Source: Massilibacillus massiliensis (GTDB taxonomy: Bacteria > Bacillota > Negativicutes > FLKF01). Taken from it: a stretch of 64,000 nt of DNA. Each line of letters begins with the position of its first letter. Position 1 is the first letter of the stretch. The notes under the pieces are model-generated. The model ran no database searches and had not been told where the DNA came from. It saw only the letters and a program-made list of their open reading frames with translations. The stretch is from the NCBI RefSeq assembly GCF_900086705.1, contig NZ_LT575483.1, positions 3,679,458 to 3,743,457 on the forward strand. Direction: 5' to 3'. Made by a program: the position numbers and the translations under genes. This document shows positions 32,945 through 41,811 of the stretch, piece after piece.

Positions 32945-34371
32945 TCATAGACTTAGAACAAGATAAGTTGAAAGAAGAATGCGGTGTATTTGGTATTTAT
33001 TCTCGCGAAGAAGATGTTGCGATGCATACGTATTTGGGGCTTTATGCGCTGCAGCATAGAGGACAAGAAAGTGCCGGTATCGCAATTACAGATGGTTCTT
33101 GGATGGACGTAACACGTGGCATGGGACTTGTAAATGAAGTGTTTCGCCATCAGATTCCACATATGGATAATCAGTATATCGCAATTGGTCATGTTCGTTA
33201 TTCAACAACAGGCTCTAGCTTATTAGCAAATACGCAGCCATTATTAGTAAACTATTCTGGTGGGAAAATCAGTTTAGCGCATAATGGCAATCTTACAAAT
33301 GCGACTGAAATCAGACGTGATTTAGAAGAACAAGGAACCGTTTTTCAGACTTCTATTGACAGTGAAGTTTTTGTCAATTTAATTGCAAGATCGCGAAAAT
33401 CAACGATAGAAGAGAAGATCATGGAAAGTTTAGTTCAAATTAAAGGGGCGTATTGCCTGACGATTATGACAGAATCGAAACTCATTGGTGCGCGTGACCC
33501 GCAAGGTTTTAGACCGCTTTGCGTTGGGAAAATGGGCGACTCTTGGGTGCTTTCCTCAGAATCTTGTGCACTTGATACAGTTGGTGCGGAATTTATTCGT
33601 GATATAGAACCAGGTGAAATGGTTGTAATTGATGAGCATGGGTTAAAATCTTATCAATTTGCAGAAGTAACGAAACGTGCTTCTTGCGTATTTGAATATA
33701 TTTATTTTGCTCGTCCGGACAGCGTAATTGATGGACAAAGTGTTCATGAAGCTCGTTTTGAAATGGGAAAAGTACTTGCGAGAGAAAGCGGATTTAAAGC
33801 AGATATCGTAATCTCTGTTCCGGATTCCGGTACAACTGCGGCAACGGGCTTTGCTTATGAAGCAGGCATTCCTTTTAAAGAGGGACTGCTAAAAAATCGT
33901 TATATTGGGCGTACGTTTATTCAACCAACGCAAAAGAAACGAGATACGAGTGTTCGATTAAAATTGAATGCAATTAAGTCCGTGGTGAATGGTAAATCTG
34001 TTATCTTGGTCGATGATTCCATTGTGCGTGGAACGACAAGCGGTAAAATTGTTCGCATGTTAAAATCTGCTGGCGCAACTGCGGTTCATATGTGCATTAG
34101 TTCTCCCCCGATCGGGTATCCTTGTTTCTATGGCATAGATACTTCTGCTCGTAAAGAATTAATTGCTGCATCTAAAACGGTGGATGAAATCCGTGCATAT
34201 ATAGGCGCAGACTCTCTACATTTCTTGTCGATTGAAGGCTTGAAAAAATGTGTATCTAAAGTAAATTGTGAAGACATGTGCTATGCATGTTTTAATAGTG
34301 CTTATCCTGGTGATACGCCATCCATAGATATTGATGGTTCAGATAAATATGTATTCGAGCAAAAATGCTAA
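32941..34371 (+). CDS. purF: Amidophosphoribosyltransferase
   Basis: 476 residues. A short propeptide precedes nucleophile Cys14 ([10 protein letters not shown]). The N-terminal glutaminase contains HNGNLTN, and the phosphoribosyltransferase domain has the PRPP loop [14 protein letters not shown]. Four cysteines (in ASCVFEY, YPCFYG and CEDMCYACF) place it in the B. subtilis-like class with a 4Fe-4S cluster, oxygen-sensitive, fitting an anaerobe. It makes phosphoribosylamine, the first step of purine synthesis. Start overlaps purC by 4 nt. Confidence 0.96.
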   Translation: MIIDLEQDKLKEECGVFGIYSREEDVAMHTYLGLYALQHRGQESAGIAITDGSWMDVTRGMGLVNEVFRHQIPHMDNQYIAIGHVRYSTTGSSLLANTQPLLVNYSGGKISLAHNGNLTNATEIRRDLEEQGTVFQTSIDSEVFVNLIARSRKSTIEEKIMESLVQIKGAYCLTIMTESKLIGARDPQGFRPLCVGKMGDSWVLSSESCALDTVGAEFIRDIEPGEMVVIDEHGLKSYQFAEVTKRASCVFEYIYFARPDSVIDGQSVHEARFEMGKVLARESGFKADIVISVPDSGTTAATGFAYEAGIPFKEGLLKNRYIGRTFIQPTQKKRDTSVRLKLNAIKSVVNGKSVILVDDSIVRGTTSGKIVRMLKSAGATAVHMCISSPPIGYPCFYGIDTSARKELIAASKTVDEIRAYIGADSLHFLSIEGLKKCVSKVNCEDMCYACFNSAYPGDTPSIDIDGSDKYVFEQKC

Positions 34372-34392
34372 ATAAATAAAATAAATGATAGT

Positions 34393-34430
34393 CCACATTA
34401 TCCATAACAAAATTGTTATGGATAATGTGG
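34393..34430. repeat. Perfect 38-nt palindrome between purF and purM
   Basis: CCACATTATCCATAACAA (34393-34410) is the exact inverse of 34413-34430, with only two bases between. No T run follows, so it is not a standard terminator. It is the only sizeable gap inside the operon's first five genes. Confidence 0.85.
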
Positions 34431-34463
34431 CTCTTAGAAAAGTTGCGAAAATGGAGGCTCTCG

Positions 34464-35534
34464 ATGACTATAAAAAACAAGTCCGAACAACAACTTACGT
34501 ATCGTGATGCAGGTGTTGATATTGATGCCGGAAACTATTCAGTTGAACTTATAAAGGAAAGTGTAAAATCTACCTATCGTCCAGAAGTTTTAGGAGATTT
34601 AGGTGGTTTTGGCGGCTTATTTGCATTAAACAGCGGCAAATATAAAGAACCGGTTTTGGTATCTGGAACAGATGGCGTTGGTACAAAACTTCGTTTAGCC
34701 TTTATGTTAGATAAACATGATACGATTGGGCAAGACGCTGTTGCAATGTGTGTAAATGATATCTTGGTGCAAGGGGCAGAACCTTTGTATTTTTTAGATT
34801 ATTTAGCAGTTGGTAAATTAGAGCCAGAAAAAGTAGCTGCTGTAGTGAAAGGCGTTGCTGGTGCTTGTAAAGAATCAGGCTGTGCGCTAATTGGCGGTGA
34901 AACGGCTGAAATGGCAGGCTTTTACCCAGATGGTGAATATGATATTGCTGGATTTGCTGTCGGAGTTGTAGATAAAGCGAATATTATTACGGGTAAAGAG
35001 ATTCAACCTGGGGATGTTTTAATTGGGCTGCCTTCAAGCGGTGTACATTCAAACGGGTATTCCTTGGTTCGCAAAATATGTTTTGATGTGAAAAACTTTA
35101 AGGGTGATGAACATATTGAAGCATTAGGTAAAACGATTGGTGAGGAACTTTTGACACCAACACGTCTTTATCCGAAAGTTTGCCTGCCTTTGATCGAAAA
35201 GTTTCACATAAACGGGATGGTTCATATCACTGGCGGTGGATTTTATGATAATATTCCTCGTGTTTTGCCAAAAAACTGTGGCGTTGAAATTGATTCAACT
35301 GCATGGGATAGACCAGAAATTTTCAATTTGCTGAAAGAGTGGGGCAATGTCGCTTGGCCAGAAATGTATCGTACATTTAATATGGGAATCGGCATGGTAC
35401 TTGTTGTTCGTCCTGATGAAGCACAAAAAATGCAGGCACATTTACAAGCAAATAACGAAACATATTTTATGATTGGTAAAGTGGTAGAAGGCAGTCAGGA
35501 AGTTGTCATAAAAGGTGGAGTATTCAATGGCTGA
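34464..35534 (+). CDS. purM: AIR synthetase (FGAM cyclo-ligase)
   Basis: 356 residues. DAGVDIDAGNYSVELIK at the start, SGTDGVGTKLRLAF, the glycine-rich GQDAVAMCVNDILVQGAEPLYFLDY and GGGFYDNIPRVLP are PurM marks. It closes the imidazole ring of AIR. ATG 34464 has SD TGGAGG 6 nt upstream; longer frames start inside the palindrome. Overlaps purN by 8 nt. Confidence 0.96.
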   Translation: MTIKNKSEQQLTYRDAGVDIDAGNYSVELIKESVKSTYRPEVLGDLGGFGGLFALNSGKYKEPVLVSGTDGVGTKLRLAFMLDKHDTIGQDAVAMCVNDILVQGAEPLYFLDYLAVGKLEPEKVAAVVKGVAGACKESGCALIGGETAEMAGFYPDGEYDIAGFAVGVVDKANIITGKEIQPGDVLIGLPSSGVHSNGYSLVRKICFDVKNFKGDEHIEALGKTIGEELLTPTRLYPKVCLPLIEKFHINGMVHITGGGFYDNIPRVLPKNCGVEIDSTAWDRPEIFNLLKEWGNVAWPEMYRTFNMGIGMVLVVRPDEAQKMQAHLQANNETYFMIGKVVEGSQEVVIKGGVFNG

Positions 35535-36141
35535 TACACGAAGGTTAGGTGTAGTAGCCTCTGGACGTGGCAGTAACCTGCAATCTATTATAAATGCAAT
35601 GCAAGCGGGACAAATTAAAGCTGAAATTGGCGTAGTGATCACGGATAAACCTGAAGCCAAGGCTCTAGATCGTGCGCGTGAAGCTGGAATTTGTGCCGTA
35701 TGCATAAATCGCAAGACCTATGCTTCTCGTGAAAGTTTTGAACAGGCATTAGTGGCGGAATTAAAAAAACATCAGATTGATTTGGTTATTTTAGCTGGCT
35801 TTATGCGTATTTTAAGTCCCTTTTTTGTACAAGCTTTTAAAGATAAAATTATGAACATTCATCCATCCCTATTGCCGGCTTTTCCTGGTGCGCATGCACA
35901 TCGTGATGTACTTGCTTATCGAGCGAAAGTGTCGGGGTGTACCATTCACTTTGTCGATGAGGGGATGGATAGCGGTCCGATTATTTTGCAACAATCCGTA
36001 CCTGTATTGGATGATGATACGGAAGACTCTTTAGCGGCACGTGTTCTAGAAATAGAACATGTGTTATACCCAAAAGCGATTGCGCTTTATTTAGATGGAA
36101 AACTAGAGGTGCAGGGGCGTCACGTAATAATCAAAAAATAA
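35527..36141 (+). CDS. purN: GAR transformylase
   Basis: 204 residues. LGVVASGRGSNLQSII, the catalytic Asn/His/Asp set in MNIHPSLLPAFPG and VHFVDEGMDSGPII-like HFVDEGMDSGPIILQ are clear. It formylates GAR with 10-formyl-THF. ATG 35527 has SD GGTGGAG inside the end of purM. Confidence 0.95.
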   Translation: MADTRRLGVVASGRGSNLQSIINAMQAGQIKAEIGVVITDKPEAKALDRAREAGICAVCINRKTYASRESFEQALVAELKKHQIDLVILAGFMRILSPFFVQAFKDKIMNIHPSLLPAFPGAHAHRDVLAYRAKVSGCTIHFVDEGMDSGPIILQQSVPVLDDDTEDSLAARVLEIEHVLYPKAIALYLDGKLEVQGRHVIIKK

Positions 36142-36163
36142 TGTATAGGTGGTTATGGTAAGA

Positions 36164-37702
36164 ATGAAAATGAAACGTGCGCTGATCAGCGTATCTGATA
36201 AAACTGGAATTGTAGAATTTGCCCAAAAGCTTCATGCTGCCGGTGTGGATATTATTTCGACTGGCGGTACAATGAAAACTTTGCGTGCGGCTGGTATTCC
36301 TGTTACGTATGTAAGTGATGTAACAGGATTTCCAGAAATTATGGATGGGCGTGTAAAAACTTTGAATCCATACATACATGGCGGAATTCTTGCAATTCGT
36401 GATAATGAAGAACATATTGCTGCTATGGAAAAACATAAGATTACTGGAATTGATATGGTGGTCGTAAATTTATATCCATTCCGCCAAACAATTTCAAAAT
36501 CTGGTGTTAGCCAGGAAGAAGCAATTGAAAATATTGATATCGGCGGTCCGGCAATGATTCGCGCCGCAGCGAAAAACTTTCAATATGTCACTGTTGTTGT
36601 TAATCCAAAACGCTATGATGAAATTGCAGATGCAATCGTAAGTGAAGACGGGATTGACCGCACTTTGCGTATGGCGCTTGCAAAAGAAGCTTTTGGACAC
36701 ACAGCAGAATATGATGCATGTATTCATCAATATTTAGCAAAACAATTAGGGGAAGGTGAATTCCCGAATCAAGCGCATATCGTCTTAGAAAAAGTGCAAG
36801 ATTTACGATATGGTGAAAATCCGCATCAAAATGCTGCTTTTTATCGTGAAGTAAATGCAACAACCGGAATTGCAAATGCAAAACAATTGCATGGCAAGGA
36901 ACTTTCTTTTAATAATATCGTGGACATTGAAGCCGCTTATCATATTGTTGCAGAATTTGACCAACCTGCAGTTGCCATTATAAAACATACAAATCCATGT
37001 GGAACCGGAATCGGAAAAGTAATTTCCGAAGCTTATCAAAAAGCTTATGAAGCAGATCCTGTTTCTGCTTTTGGCGGTATTGTAGCATTGAATCGCACCG
37101 TAGATCAGGCAACTGCGCAGCAAATGAGCCAGTTGTTCCTTGAAGTTATTATTGCACCAGCGTTTGATGAAGCTGCGTTTACGATCTTAAGCGCCAAGAA
37201 AAACATCAGATTATTGACTTTGCCTGTTCCAAATCTTGAAGAAGTACGTATGGATACAAAAAAAGTATCGGGTGGAATGCTTCTGCAAAATGCGGATACT
37301 ATGGATGCAAAAAGGGCGGATATGAAAGTTGCAACCAAACGGCAGCCTACGGAGGAAGAATGGAAACAAATGCTGTTTGCTTGGAAAGTTGTTAAGCATG
37401 TGAAGTCAAATGCAATCGTGATCGCAGGCAATGACCAAACCTATGGTGTTGGTGCAGGGCAGATGAATCGTGTTGGCTCAGCGGCAATTGCACTTGAACA
37501 GGCAGGGGATAAATCAAAAGGAGCTGTGCTCTCTTCCGATGCGTATTTGCCATTTCGGGATACGGTAGATACTGCGGTAAAAGCTGGCATTACAGCAATC
37601 ATTCAACCGGGCGGTTCGATTCGTGATCAAGAATCGATTGATGCTGCGAATGAACACGGAATTACAATGGTGTTTACGGATATGAGACATTTTAAACATT
37701 AA
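36164..37702 (+). CDS. purH: Bifunctional AICAR transformylase/IMP cyclohydrolase
   Basis: About 512 residues. The IMP cyclohydrolase (MGS-like) domain covers the first 190 (KRALISVSDKTGIVEFAQKL, STGGTMKTLRAAG, GRVKTLNPYIHGGIL). The transformylase has LRYGENPHQNAAFY, IKHTNPCGTG, VKSNAIV and the closing AIIQPGGSIRDQESIDAANEHGI. It finishes IMP. Start is uncertain: ATG 36164 is the best spaced from AGGTGG (36147-36152); GTG 36149, ATG 36155 and ATG 36170 are alternatives. Confidence 0.96.
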   Translation: MKMKRALISVSDKTGIVEFAQKLHAAGVDIISTGGTMKTLRAAGIPVTYVSDVTGFPEIMDGRVKTLNPYIHGGILAIRDNEEHIAAMEKHKITGIDMVVVNLYPFRQTISKSGVSQEEAIENIDIGGPAMIRAAAKNFQYVTVVVNPKRYDEIADAIVSEDGIDRTLRMALAKEAFGHTAEYDACIHQYLAKQLGEGEFPNQAHIVLEKVQDLRYGENPHQNAAFYREVNATTGIANAKQLHGKELSFNNIVDIEAAYHIVAEFDQPAVAIIKHTNPCGTGIGKVISEAYQKAYEADPVSAFGGIVALNRTVDQATAQQMSQLFLEVIIAPAFDEAAFTILSAKKNIRLLTLPVPNLEEVRMDTKKVSGGMLLQNADTMDAKRADMKVATKRQPTEEEWKQMLFAWKVVKHVKSNAIVIAGNDQTYGVGAGQMNRVGSAAIALEQAGDKSKGAVLSSDAYLPFRDTVDTAVKAGITAIIQPGGSIRDQESIDAANEHGITMVFTDMRHFKH

Positions 37703-37768
37703 GTCTTTCCATCTTTCTTTTGGGAGTTTTCGTGCGTCTTAATTTTGAGTAGAAGGAGTGATGTTAGC

Positions 37769-39046
37769 GTGCGTATTCTAGTGATTGGCGGCGGCGGTCG
37801 TGAACATACATTGGCTTGGAAACTTTCGCAGAGTAAACATGTTGAGAAAATGTATGCGATTCCCGGAAACCCTGGAATGGAAAAAATCGCAATCTGTGAT
37901 TCCGATATTTCTATTTCTGATAATGAGGCATTGGTTGCCTTTGCCAAAGAACATAAAATCGATTTAACTGTAGTAGGACCTGAGCTTCCGCTCGCGAATG
38001 GTGTTGTTGACGCATTTGAGGAAGCTGGATTAAAAGCATTTGGTCCAACGAAAATTGCGGCTGAAATCGAAGGGTCTAAAGCATTTTCGAAATGGTTAAT
38101 GAAAAAATATCATATACCAACGGCTAAGTTTGAAGTATTTACAGAAGCAGAAGCGGCGAGAGCCTATGTGAAGGAGCAAGGTGCACCCATTGTAATTAAG
38201 GCAGATGGTCTTGCAGCCGGTAAGGGTGTTATCGTTGCCGCTACATTGGCAGAAGCATTAGACGCGGTTGACAGTATTATGTGTGATCAAACGTTTGGCG
38301 AAGCAGGCAGTCGTGTTGTAATTGAAGAATGTCTGGTAGGTGAGGAAGCATCTTTACTTACATTTACAGATGGTAAAACAATTGTACCGATGATTTCTTC
38401 ACAGGATCACAAACGTGCTTATGATAATGATCAAGGGCCGAATACTGGTGGTATGGGAACTTATGCACCTGCACCAGTGGTGACAGAAGAAATATTACAA
38501 AAAGTGCAAAAAGAGATATTGGAACCAACGATTCAAGCCATGGCAGCAGAGGGCAGAACGTATGTCGGTTGTTTATATGCGGGGTTAATGATCACTGCAG
38601 ACGGACCGAAGGTCATTGAATATAATGCACGATTCGGTGATCCTGAAACGCAGGTTGTCTTGCCGTTGCTTGAAGGCGATTTAGCTGAAATTATGCTTGC
38701 CTGCATTGATGGTAAACTTGCTGAAGCAGACATCGCTTGGAAGAAAGAAGCTGCAGTATGTGTGGTTATGGCAGCTGGCGGCTATCCTGCCGATTACAAA
38801 AAAGGTGACGTGATTACAGGGATGGATGCTGCTGAGGCCGATGGTGCTGTAGTGTTTCATGCCGGTACAGCAAAGACAGATGCTGGCATTGTCACAAATG
38901 GCGGACGGGTAATTGGCGTTACGGCAACTGCTGCAAACATTGAACAAGCAGTAGATCGCGCTTATCAGGCAGTTCAGAAAATAGATTTTAGCAAAAAACA
39001 TTTTCGTAAAGATATTGCATATCGTGCAATTGCAAGATTGAAATAA
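37769..39046 (+). CDS. purD: GAR synthetase
   Basis: 425 residues, ATP-grasp fold. RILVIGGGGREHTLAWKL opens the N-domain; KADGLAAGKGV, GTYAPAPVV and EYNARFGDPETQV are family marks. It joins glycine to phosphoribosylamine. Start GTG 37769 lies 10 nt after SD AAGGAG; the frame's earlier ATG is not preceded by an SD. Last gene of the operon, with a terminator. Confidence 0.96.
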   Translation: MRILVIGGGGREHTLAWKLSQSKHVEKMYAIPGNPGMEKIAICDSDISISDNEALVAFAKEHKIDLTVVGPELPLANGVVDAFEEAGLKAFGPTKIAAEIEGSKAFSKWLMKKYHIPTAKFEVFTEAEAARAYVKEQGAPIVIKADGLAAGKGVIVAATLAEALDAVDSIMCDQTFGEAGSRVVIEECLVGEEASLLTFTDGKTIVPMISSQDHKRAYDNDQGPNTGGMGTYAPAPVVTEEILQKVQKEILEPTIQAMAAEGRTYVGCLYAGLMITADGPKVIEYNARFGDPETQVVLPLLEGDLAEIMLACIDGKLAEADIAWKKEAAVCVVMAAGGYPADYKKGDVITGMDAAEADGAVVFHAGTAKTDAGIVTNGGRVIGVTATAANIEQAVDRAYQAVQKIDFSKKHFRKDIAYRAIARLK

Positions 39047-39052
39047 AAAATG

Positions 39053-39104
39053 AAAGAATCACAAATAATAGGAGCGATACGCTTCTATTGTGATTCTTTT
39101 TTTG
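39053..39104 (+). terminator. Terminator after purD
   Basis: AAAGAATCACAA (from 39053) pairs with TTGTGATTCTTT (from 39088), with inner AGCG/CGCT pairing and a seven-T run. Confidence 0.9.
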
Positions 39105-39147
39105 TATACGTAAAAGCGTTTTTACTAAAGTAAGGAGTGGTATTAAG

Positions 39148-39657
39148 ATGGAGCTAATCCTAATCAATATTGCTATTATTCTTATCTTAGGCATTGGTTT
39201 ATGCATGATACTGATCGGTCTGCCAGGGAATACGATTATTTTTGTGACAACGCTCATCTATGCGTTATATGATAATTTTGTTCATATTGGAATAGGAGAA
39301 TTAGCGACTATTTTTGTCGTAATTTTAATTGGTGAATTATTTGAAACGTTTTTAGGTGTCCTTTGGGCGAGAAGAGAAAAAGCCTCCAAAATGGCGTTAG
39401 GCGTAGCTGTCTTAGGTACGATTCTGGGTGGAATCATTGGCACGATGATTTTACCTTTAGTTGGCTCTTTTATTGGTGCTTTATGTGGTGGTTTCGGTGG
39501 TAGCTATTTAGCTGAATATCGAAAAACCAATAATGCGGACCAAGCATGGCGAGTGGCTATCAGTGTAATTAAAGGTCAAATCTTAGGCGTAGTGATAAAA
39601 TTTTCAATTGCGATTGCTATTATTCTTTATGTAATTCTGCAATTCTCATGGTCATAA
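39148..39657 (+). CDS. DUF456 membrane protein
   Basis: 169 residues, almost wholly hydrophobic, with four or five helices. The conserved ILIGLPGNTIIFVTTLIYAL and the Gly-rich TILGGIIGTMILPLVGSFIGALCGGFGGSYLAE match DUF456, whose function is unknown. SD AAGGAGTGG. It forms its own unit between two terminators. Confidence 0.8.
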   Translation: MELILINIAIILILGIGLCMILIGLPGNTIIFVTTLIYALYDNFVHIGIGELATIFVVILIGELFETFLGVLWARREKASKMALGVAVLGTILGGIIGTMILPLVGSFIGALCGGFGGSYLAEYRKTNNADQAWRVAISVIKGQILGVVIKFSIAIAIILYVILQFSWS

Positions 39658-39691
39658 AATAATAGTGCTCCCATAAATATGAGCTTCCTAA

Positions 39692-39735
39692 ATAAGCGAA
39701 GCATGTCGTGATTGACATGCTTCGCTTATTTTTTT
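39692..39735 (+). terminator. Terminator after the DUF456 gene
   Basis: AAGCGAAGCATGTC (39694-39707) pairs perfectly with GACATGCTTCGCTT (39714-39727); ATTTTTTT follows. Confidence 0.95.
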
Positions 39736-39773
39736 ATCTGCTGAACAATTTAATATTTTATTCCGTTGTGATA

Positions 39774-39803
39774 TTGACAATCATTCTCAAAATAACATAT
39801 ACT
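39774..39803 (+). promoter_or_regulatory. Promoter with Fur-like box
   Basis: -35 TTGACA (39774-39779), 18-nt spacer, -10 TATACT (39798-39803). TGACAATCATTCTCA (39775-39789) matches the 7-1-7 Fur consensus TGATAATNATTATCA at 12 of 14 defined positions and overlaps the -35. Iron repression is predicted. Confidence 0.6.
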
Positions 39804-40002
39804 TACCACAGGAATTATACTGTTTTATCGAAATGAGGCCGGTACGTGTCGTATTAGCAAAGAATAATATCTGAAGAAAGACAATGTTATTAGGATATAT
39901 CACTAGCTTAATGCTAATATACATGGGCAAGCTAATAATTTAAACTATTGAAATAGAGTAAATTGTAGCTATTAATTTATACATAAGGCAAGGTGAAATC
40001 AA
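39804..40002 (+). other. Leader between the Fur-like promoter and the CPCC gene
   Basis: About 190 nt without an ORF. It has two short self-complementary words (CTAGCTTAATGCTAATA; TAGCTATTAATTTATA) but no terminator. SD AAGGTG at 39990-39995. Confidence 0.3.
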
Positions 40003-40269
40003 ATGACTAAGTATATATGCTATGTATGCGGGTATCCTGACTTGGCTGAACCACCACGTGGAGAAAATGGGAAAATACCATCATTTGATATTTGCGATTG
40101 TTGTGGTGTTGAATTTGGATATGAAGATACAGATGAGAAAAATATGCTTTGTTATAGAAAGCGATGGATAGAATCCGGGGGAAAGTGGTTTTGTAAAGAA
40201 TTACGACCATTAAATTGGAATATGAAAGAGCAACTAAGAAATATAGGGATATTGATTGAGGAAAAATAA
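40003..40269 (+). CDS. CPCC-family cysteine-rich protein
   Basis: 88 residues with CYVCGYPDL at the start and FDICDCCGVEFGYED in the middle, the two-knuckle zinc-binding layout of the CPCC family. The following WIESGGKWF is also typical. Role unknown. It is preceded by a Fur-like promoter, which would be an unexpected iron link. Confidence 0.8.
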   Translation: MTKYICYVCGYPDLAEPPRGENGKIPSFDICDCCGVEFGYEDTDEKNMLCYRKRWIESGGKWFCKELRPLNWNMKEQLRNIGILIEEK

Positions 40270-40599
40270 TTTTGGTTTAAACGCCGAATCGTAGACTTTT
40301 AATCGCGAGTTTAATGGAAAATTTATTACAACTAAGAATAGTGGACATTATGGTGAAAATTAGATGCTGGAAACAAGAGCACAATTTAAAAATATTATGA
40401 AAAATATACTTAAATCTTCTTACAGCTAATTTTGTTCCAAAGTAGTTATTTAGAGAAAGCTTTCTTATAGGATCTCACCAAATTATAAAGTGGATTCCTC
40501 TTTTCCTATACTGGAGTCCACAGGACAAAGTGACGAAGTGCACTGCAGCTAAAATTCGGACACTGTCCCTTCGCCTTTTAATTGATAAATTCTATTCAG
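40270..40599. other. Intergenic stretch without a visible gene
   Basis: About 330 nt. A short hairpin GGACAAAGTG...CACTGTCC (about 40530-40569) is the only structure. No SD-led ORF. Confidence 0.4.
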
Positions 40600-40658
40600 T
40601 TGACATAGATAATGTGGAAAAGTTATAATATCAGTATATTAATAATGATTATCATTCT
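40600..40658 (+). promoter_or_regulatory. Fur-box promoter of the siderophore operon
   Basis: -35 TTGACA (40600-40605), 18-nt spacer, -10 TATAAT (40624-40629). Just downstream, AATAATGATTATCATTCT (40641-40658) fits the 19-bp Fur consensus GATAATGATTATCATTATC closely. A second half-site run ATGATAATTA follows at 40661-40670. Fur with iron should block transcription right after initiation. Confidence 0.8.
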
Positions 40659-40745
40659 AAATGATAATTAGATTTGTGCTGTCTCGGAGGATATACTTAT
40701 AGACGTATATTGGATAAGAGATCAACTTGGTTGATCTCTTTTTTA
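40636..40745 (+). ncRNA. Candidate Fur-regulated short RNA or attenuator leader
   Basis: From the predicted start near 40636 the transcript meets a strong terminator after about 105 nt: AAGAGATCAAC (40716-40726) pairs with GTTGATCTCTT (40730-40740), then TTTT. Upstream in it a second hairpin ATATAC...GTATAT (40691-40710) follows CGGAGG. No leader ORF with a normal start is seen. Either a discrete sRNA is made or readthrough into the permease genes is controlled. Confidence 0.45.
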
Positions 40746-40830
40746 CTTTAATCACTTAAGCGATTGATTTTATGGGGAATTCTGATTTGATGATACATTG
40801 GCATTATCTTGGATTCTGGTGAGGAAGTGT

Positions 40831-41811
40831 ATGTTGTTGTACCAATTTAGACCAAATGTTATACATATGAAATATTGTTTGTTAGTTAGTTTATGTTTTC
40901 TTTCTATAGTGTCTATATTTGTTGGTGTTAAGAATATTGATTTTTTACGTCTAAATTTTGAGGATGTACAGGTACTGCTCATTAGTAGATTGCCAAGGCT
41001 CGTTAGTATTATTGTCGTGGGGTGTAGTGTGAGTATTACTGGTTTAATTCTGCAAACGATCATGAAAAATAAGTTTGTTTCACCGACTACTGTGGGAACG
41101 ATTGATTGGGCGCGGCTGGGAATTTTAATTGCAATGTTGTTTTTTAGTAATGCAAGCCCTTTGGTAAAAATGATCGTAGCTTTTTTATGTTGTTTAGTTG
41201 GTTCGTTCTTATTCATAAAACTATTGGAAAAAATTAAGGTCAAAAATCAAATTTTAACGCCATTGATTGGTTTGATGTTTGGTAATGTAGTGTATGCAAT
41301 CGCCACCTATTTTGCATATCGTTATGATTTGGTACAAAATATGGCCTCTTGGCTGCAGGGAAACTTTGCGTTGATTCTTAAAGGGCGATATGAGCTTCTG
41401 TATATCGGTATTCCATTTTTAATTCTCGGATATCTGTTTGCCGATCAATTTACAATTGCAGGCATGGGAAAATCATTTTCACAAAATCTTGGTCTAAATC
41501 ATGATAAAGTTGTCAATTTTGGTCTTATTGTGGTCGCGATGATTACTTCTGTAGTAACCGTTACCGTTGGTGCGCTGCCATTTTTGGATTTAATTGTACC
41601 GAATCTTGTAAGTATGATTCGGGGCGATAACTTAAAAAATAGTTTGTTGGATACAGCTTTATTGGGCGCGAATTTTGTGCTTTTATGCGATATTATGGGA
41701 AGGATTATCATTTATCCTTACGAAATCTCAATTGGTATGATGATCAGTGTCATTGGCAGTGCGATTTTTCTTTGGATGGTGCTGAGGGGGCAGAAAAATG
41801 GAGCTTTGTAA
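40831..41811 (+). CDS. Siderophore ABC transporter permease 1 (YclN/CeuB-like)
   Basis: 326 residues with eight or more hydrophobic helices of the FecCD family. Its marks are RLPRLVSIIVVGCSVSITGLILQTIMKNKFVSPTTVG near the N-terminus and LPFLDLIVPNLVSMIRGDNLKN near the C-terminus, the site that contacts the ATPase. It pairs with the next permease to import an Fe-siderophore, probably catecholate of the petrobactin/enterobactin type as for YclNOPQ and CeuBCDE (inference). Start ATG 40831 has SD GAGGAAG; the earlier TTG 40798 has none. Confidence 0.87.
   Translation: MLLYQFRPNVIHMKYCLLVSLCFLSIVSIFVGVKNIDFLRLNFEDVQVLLISRLPRLVSIIVVGCSVSITGLILQTIMKNKFVSPTTVGTIDWARLGILIAMLFFSNASPLVKMIVAFLCCLVGSFLFIKLLEKIKVKNQILTPLIGLMFGNVVYAIATYFAYRYDLVQNMASWLQGNFALILKGRYELLYIGIPFLILGYLFADQFTIAGMGKSFSQNLGLNHDKVVNFGLIVVAMITSVVTVTVGALPFLDLIVPNLVSMIRGDNLKNSLLDTALLGANFVLLCDIMGRIIIYPYEISIGMMISVIGSAIFLWMVLRGQKNGAL

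Noticed and set aside
36803..37123. Reverse-strand ORFs within purH and other genes
   Set aside because: They lie wholly inside well-supported genes on the other strand and lack SDs and recognisable domains.
40530..40569. Hairpin GGACAAAGTG...CACTGTCC before the Fur promoter
   Set aside because: Imperfect, without a T run or nearby gene end; not enough to call a terminator or operator.
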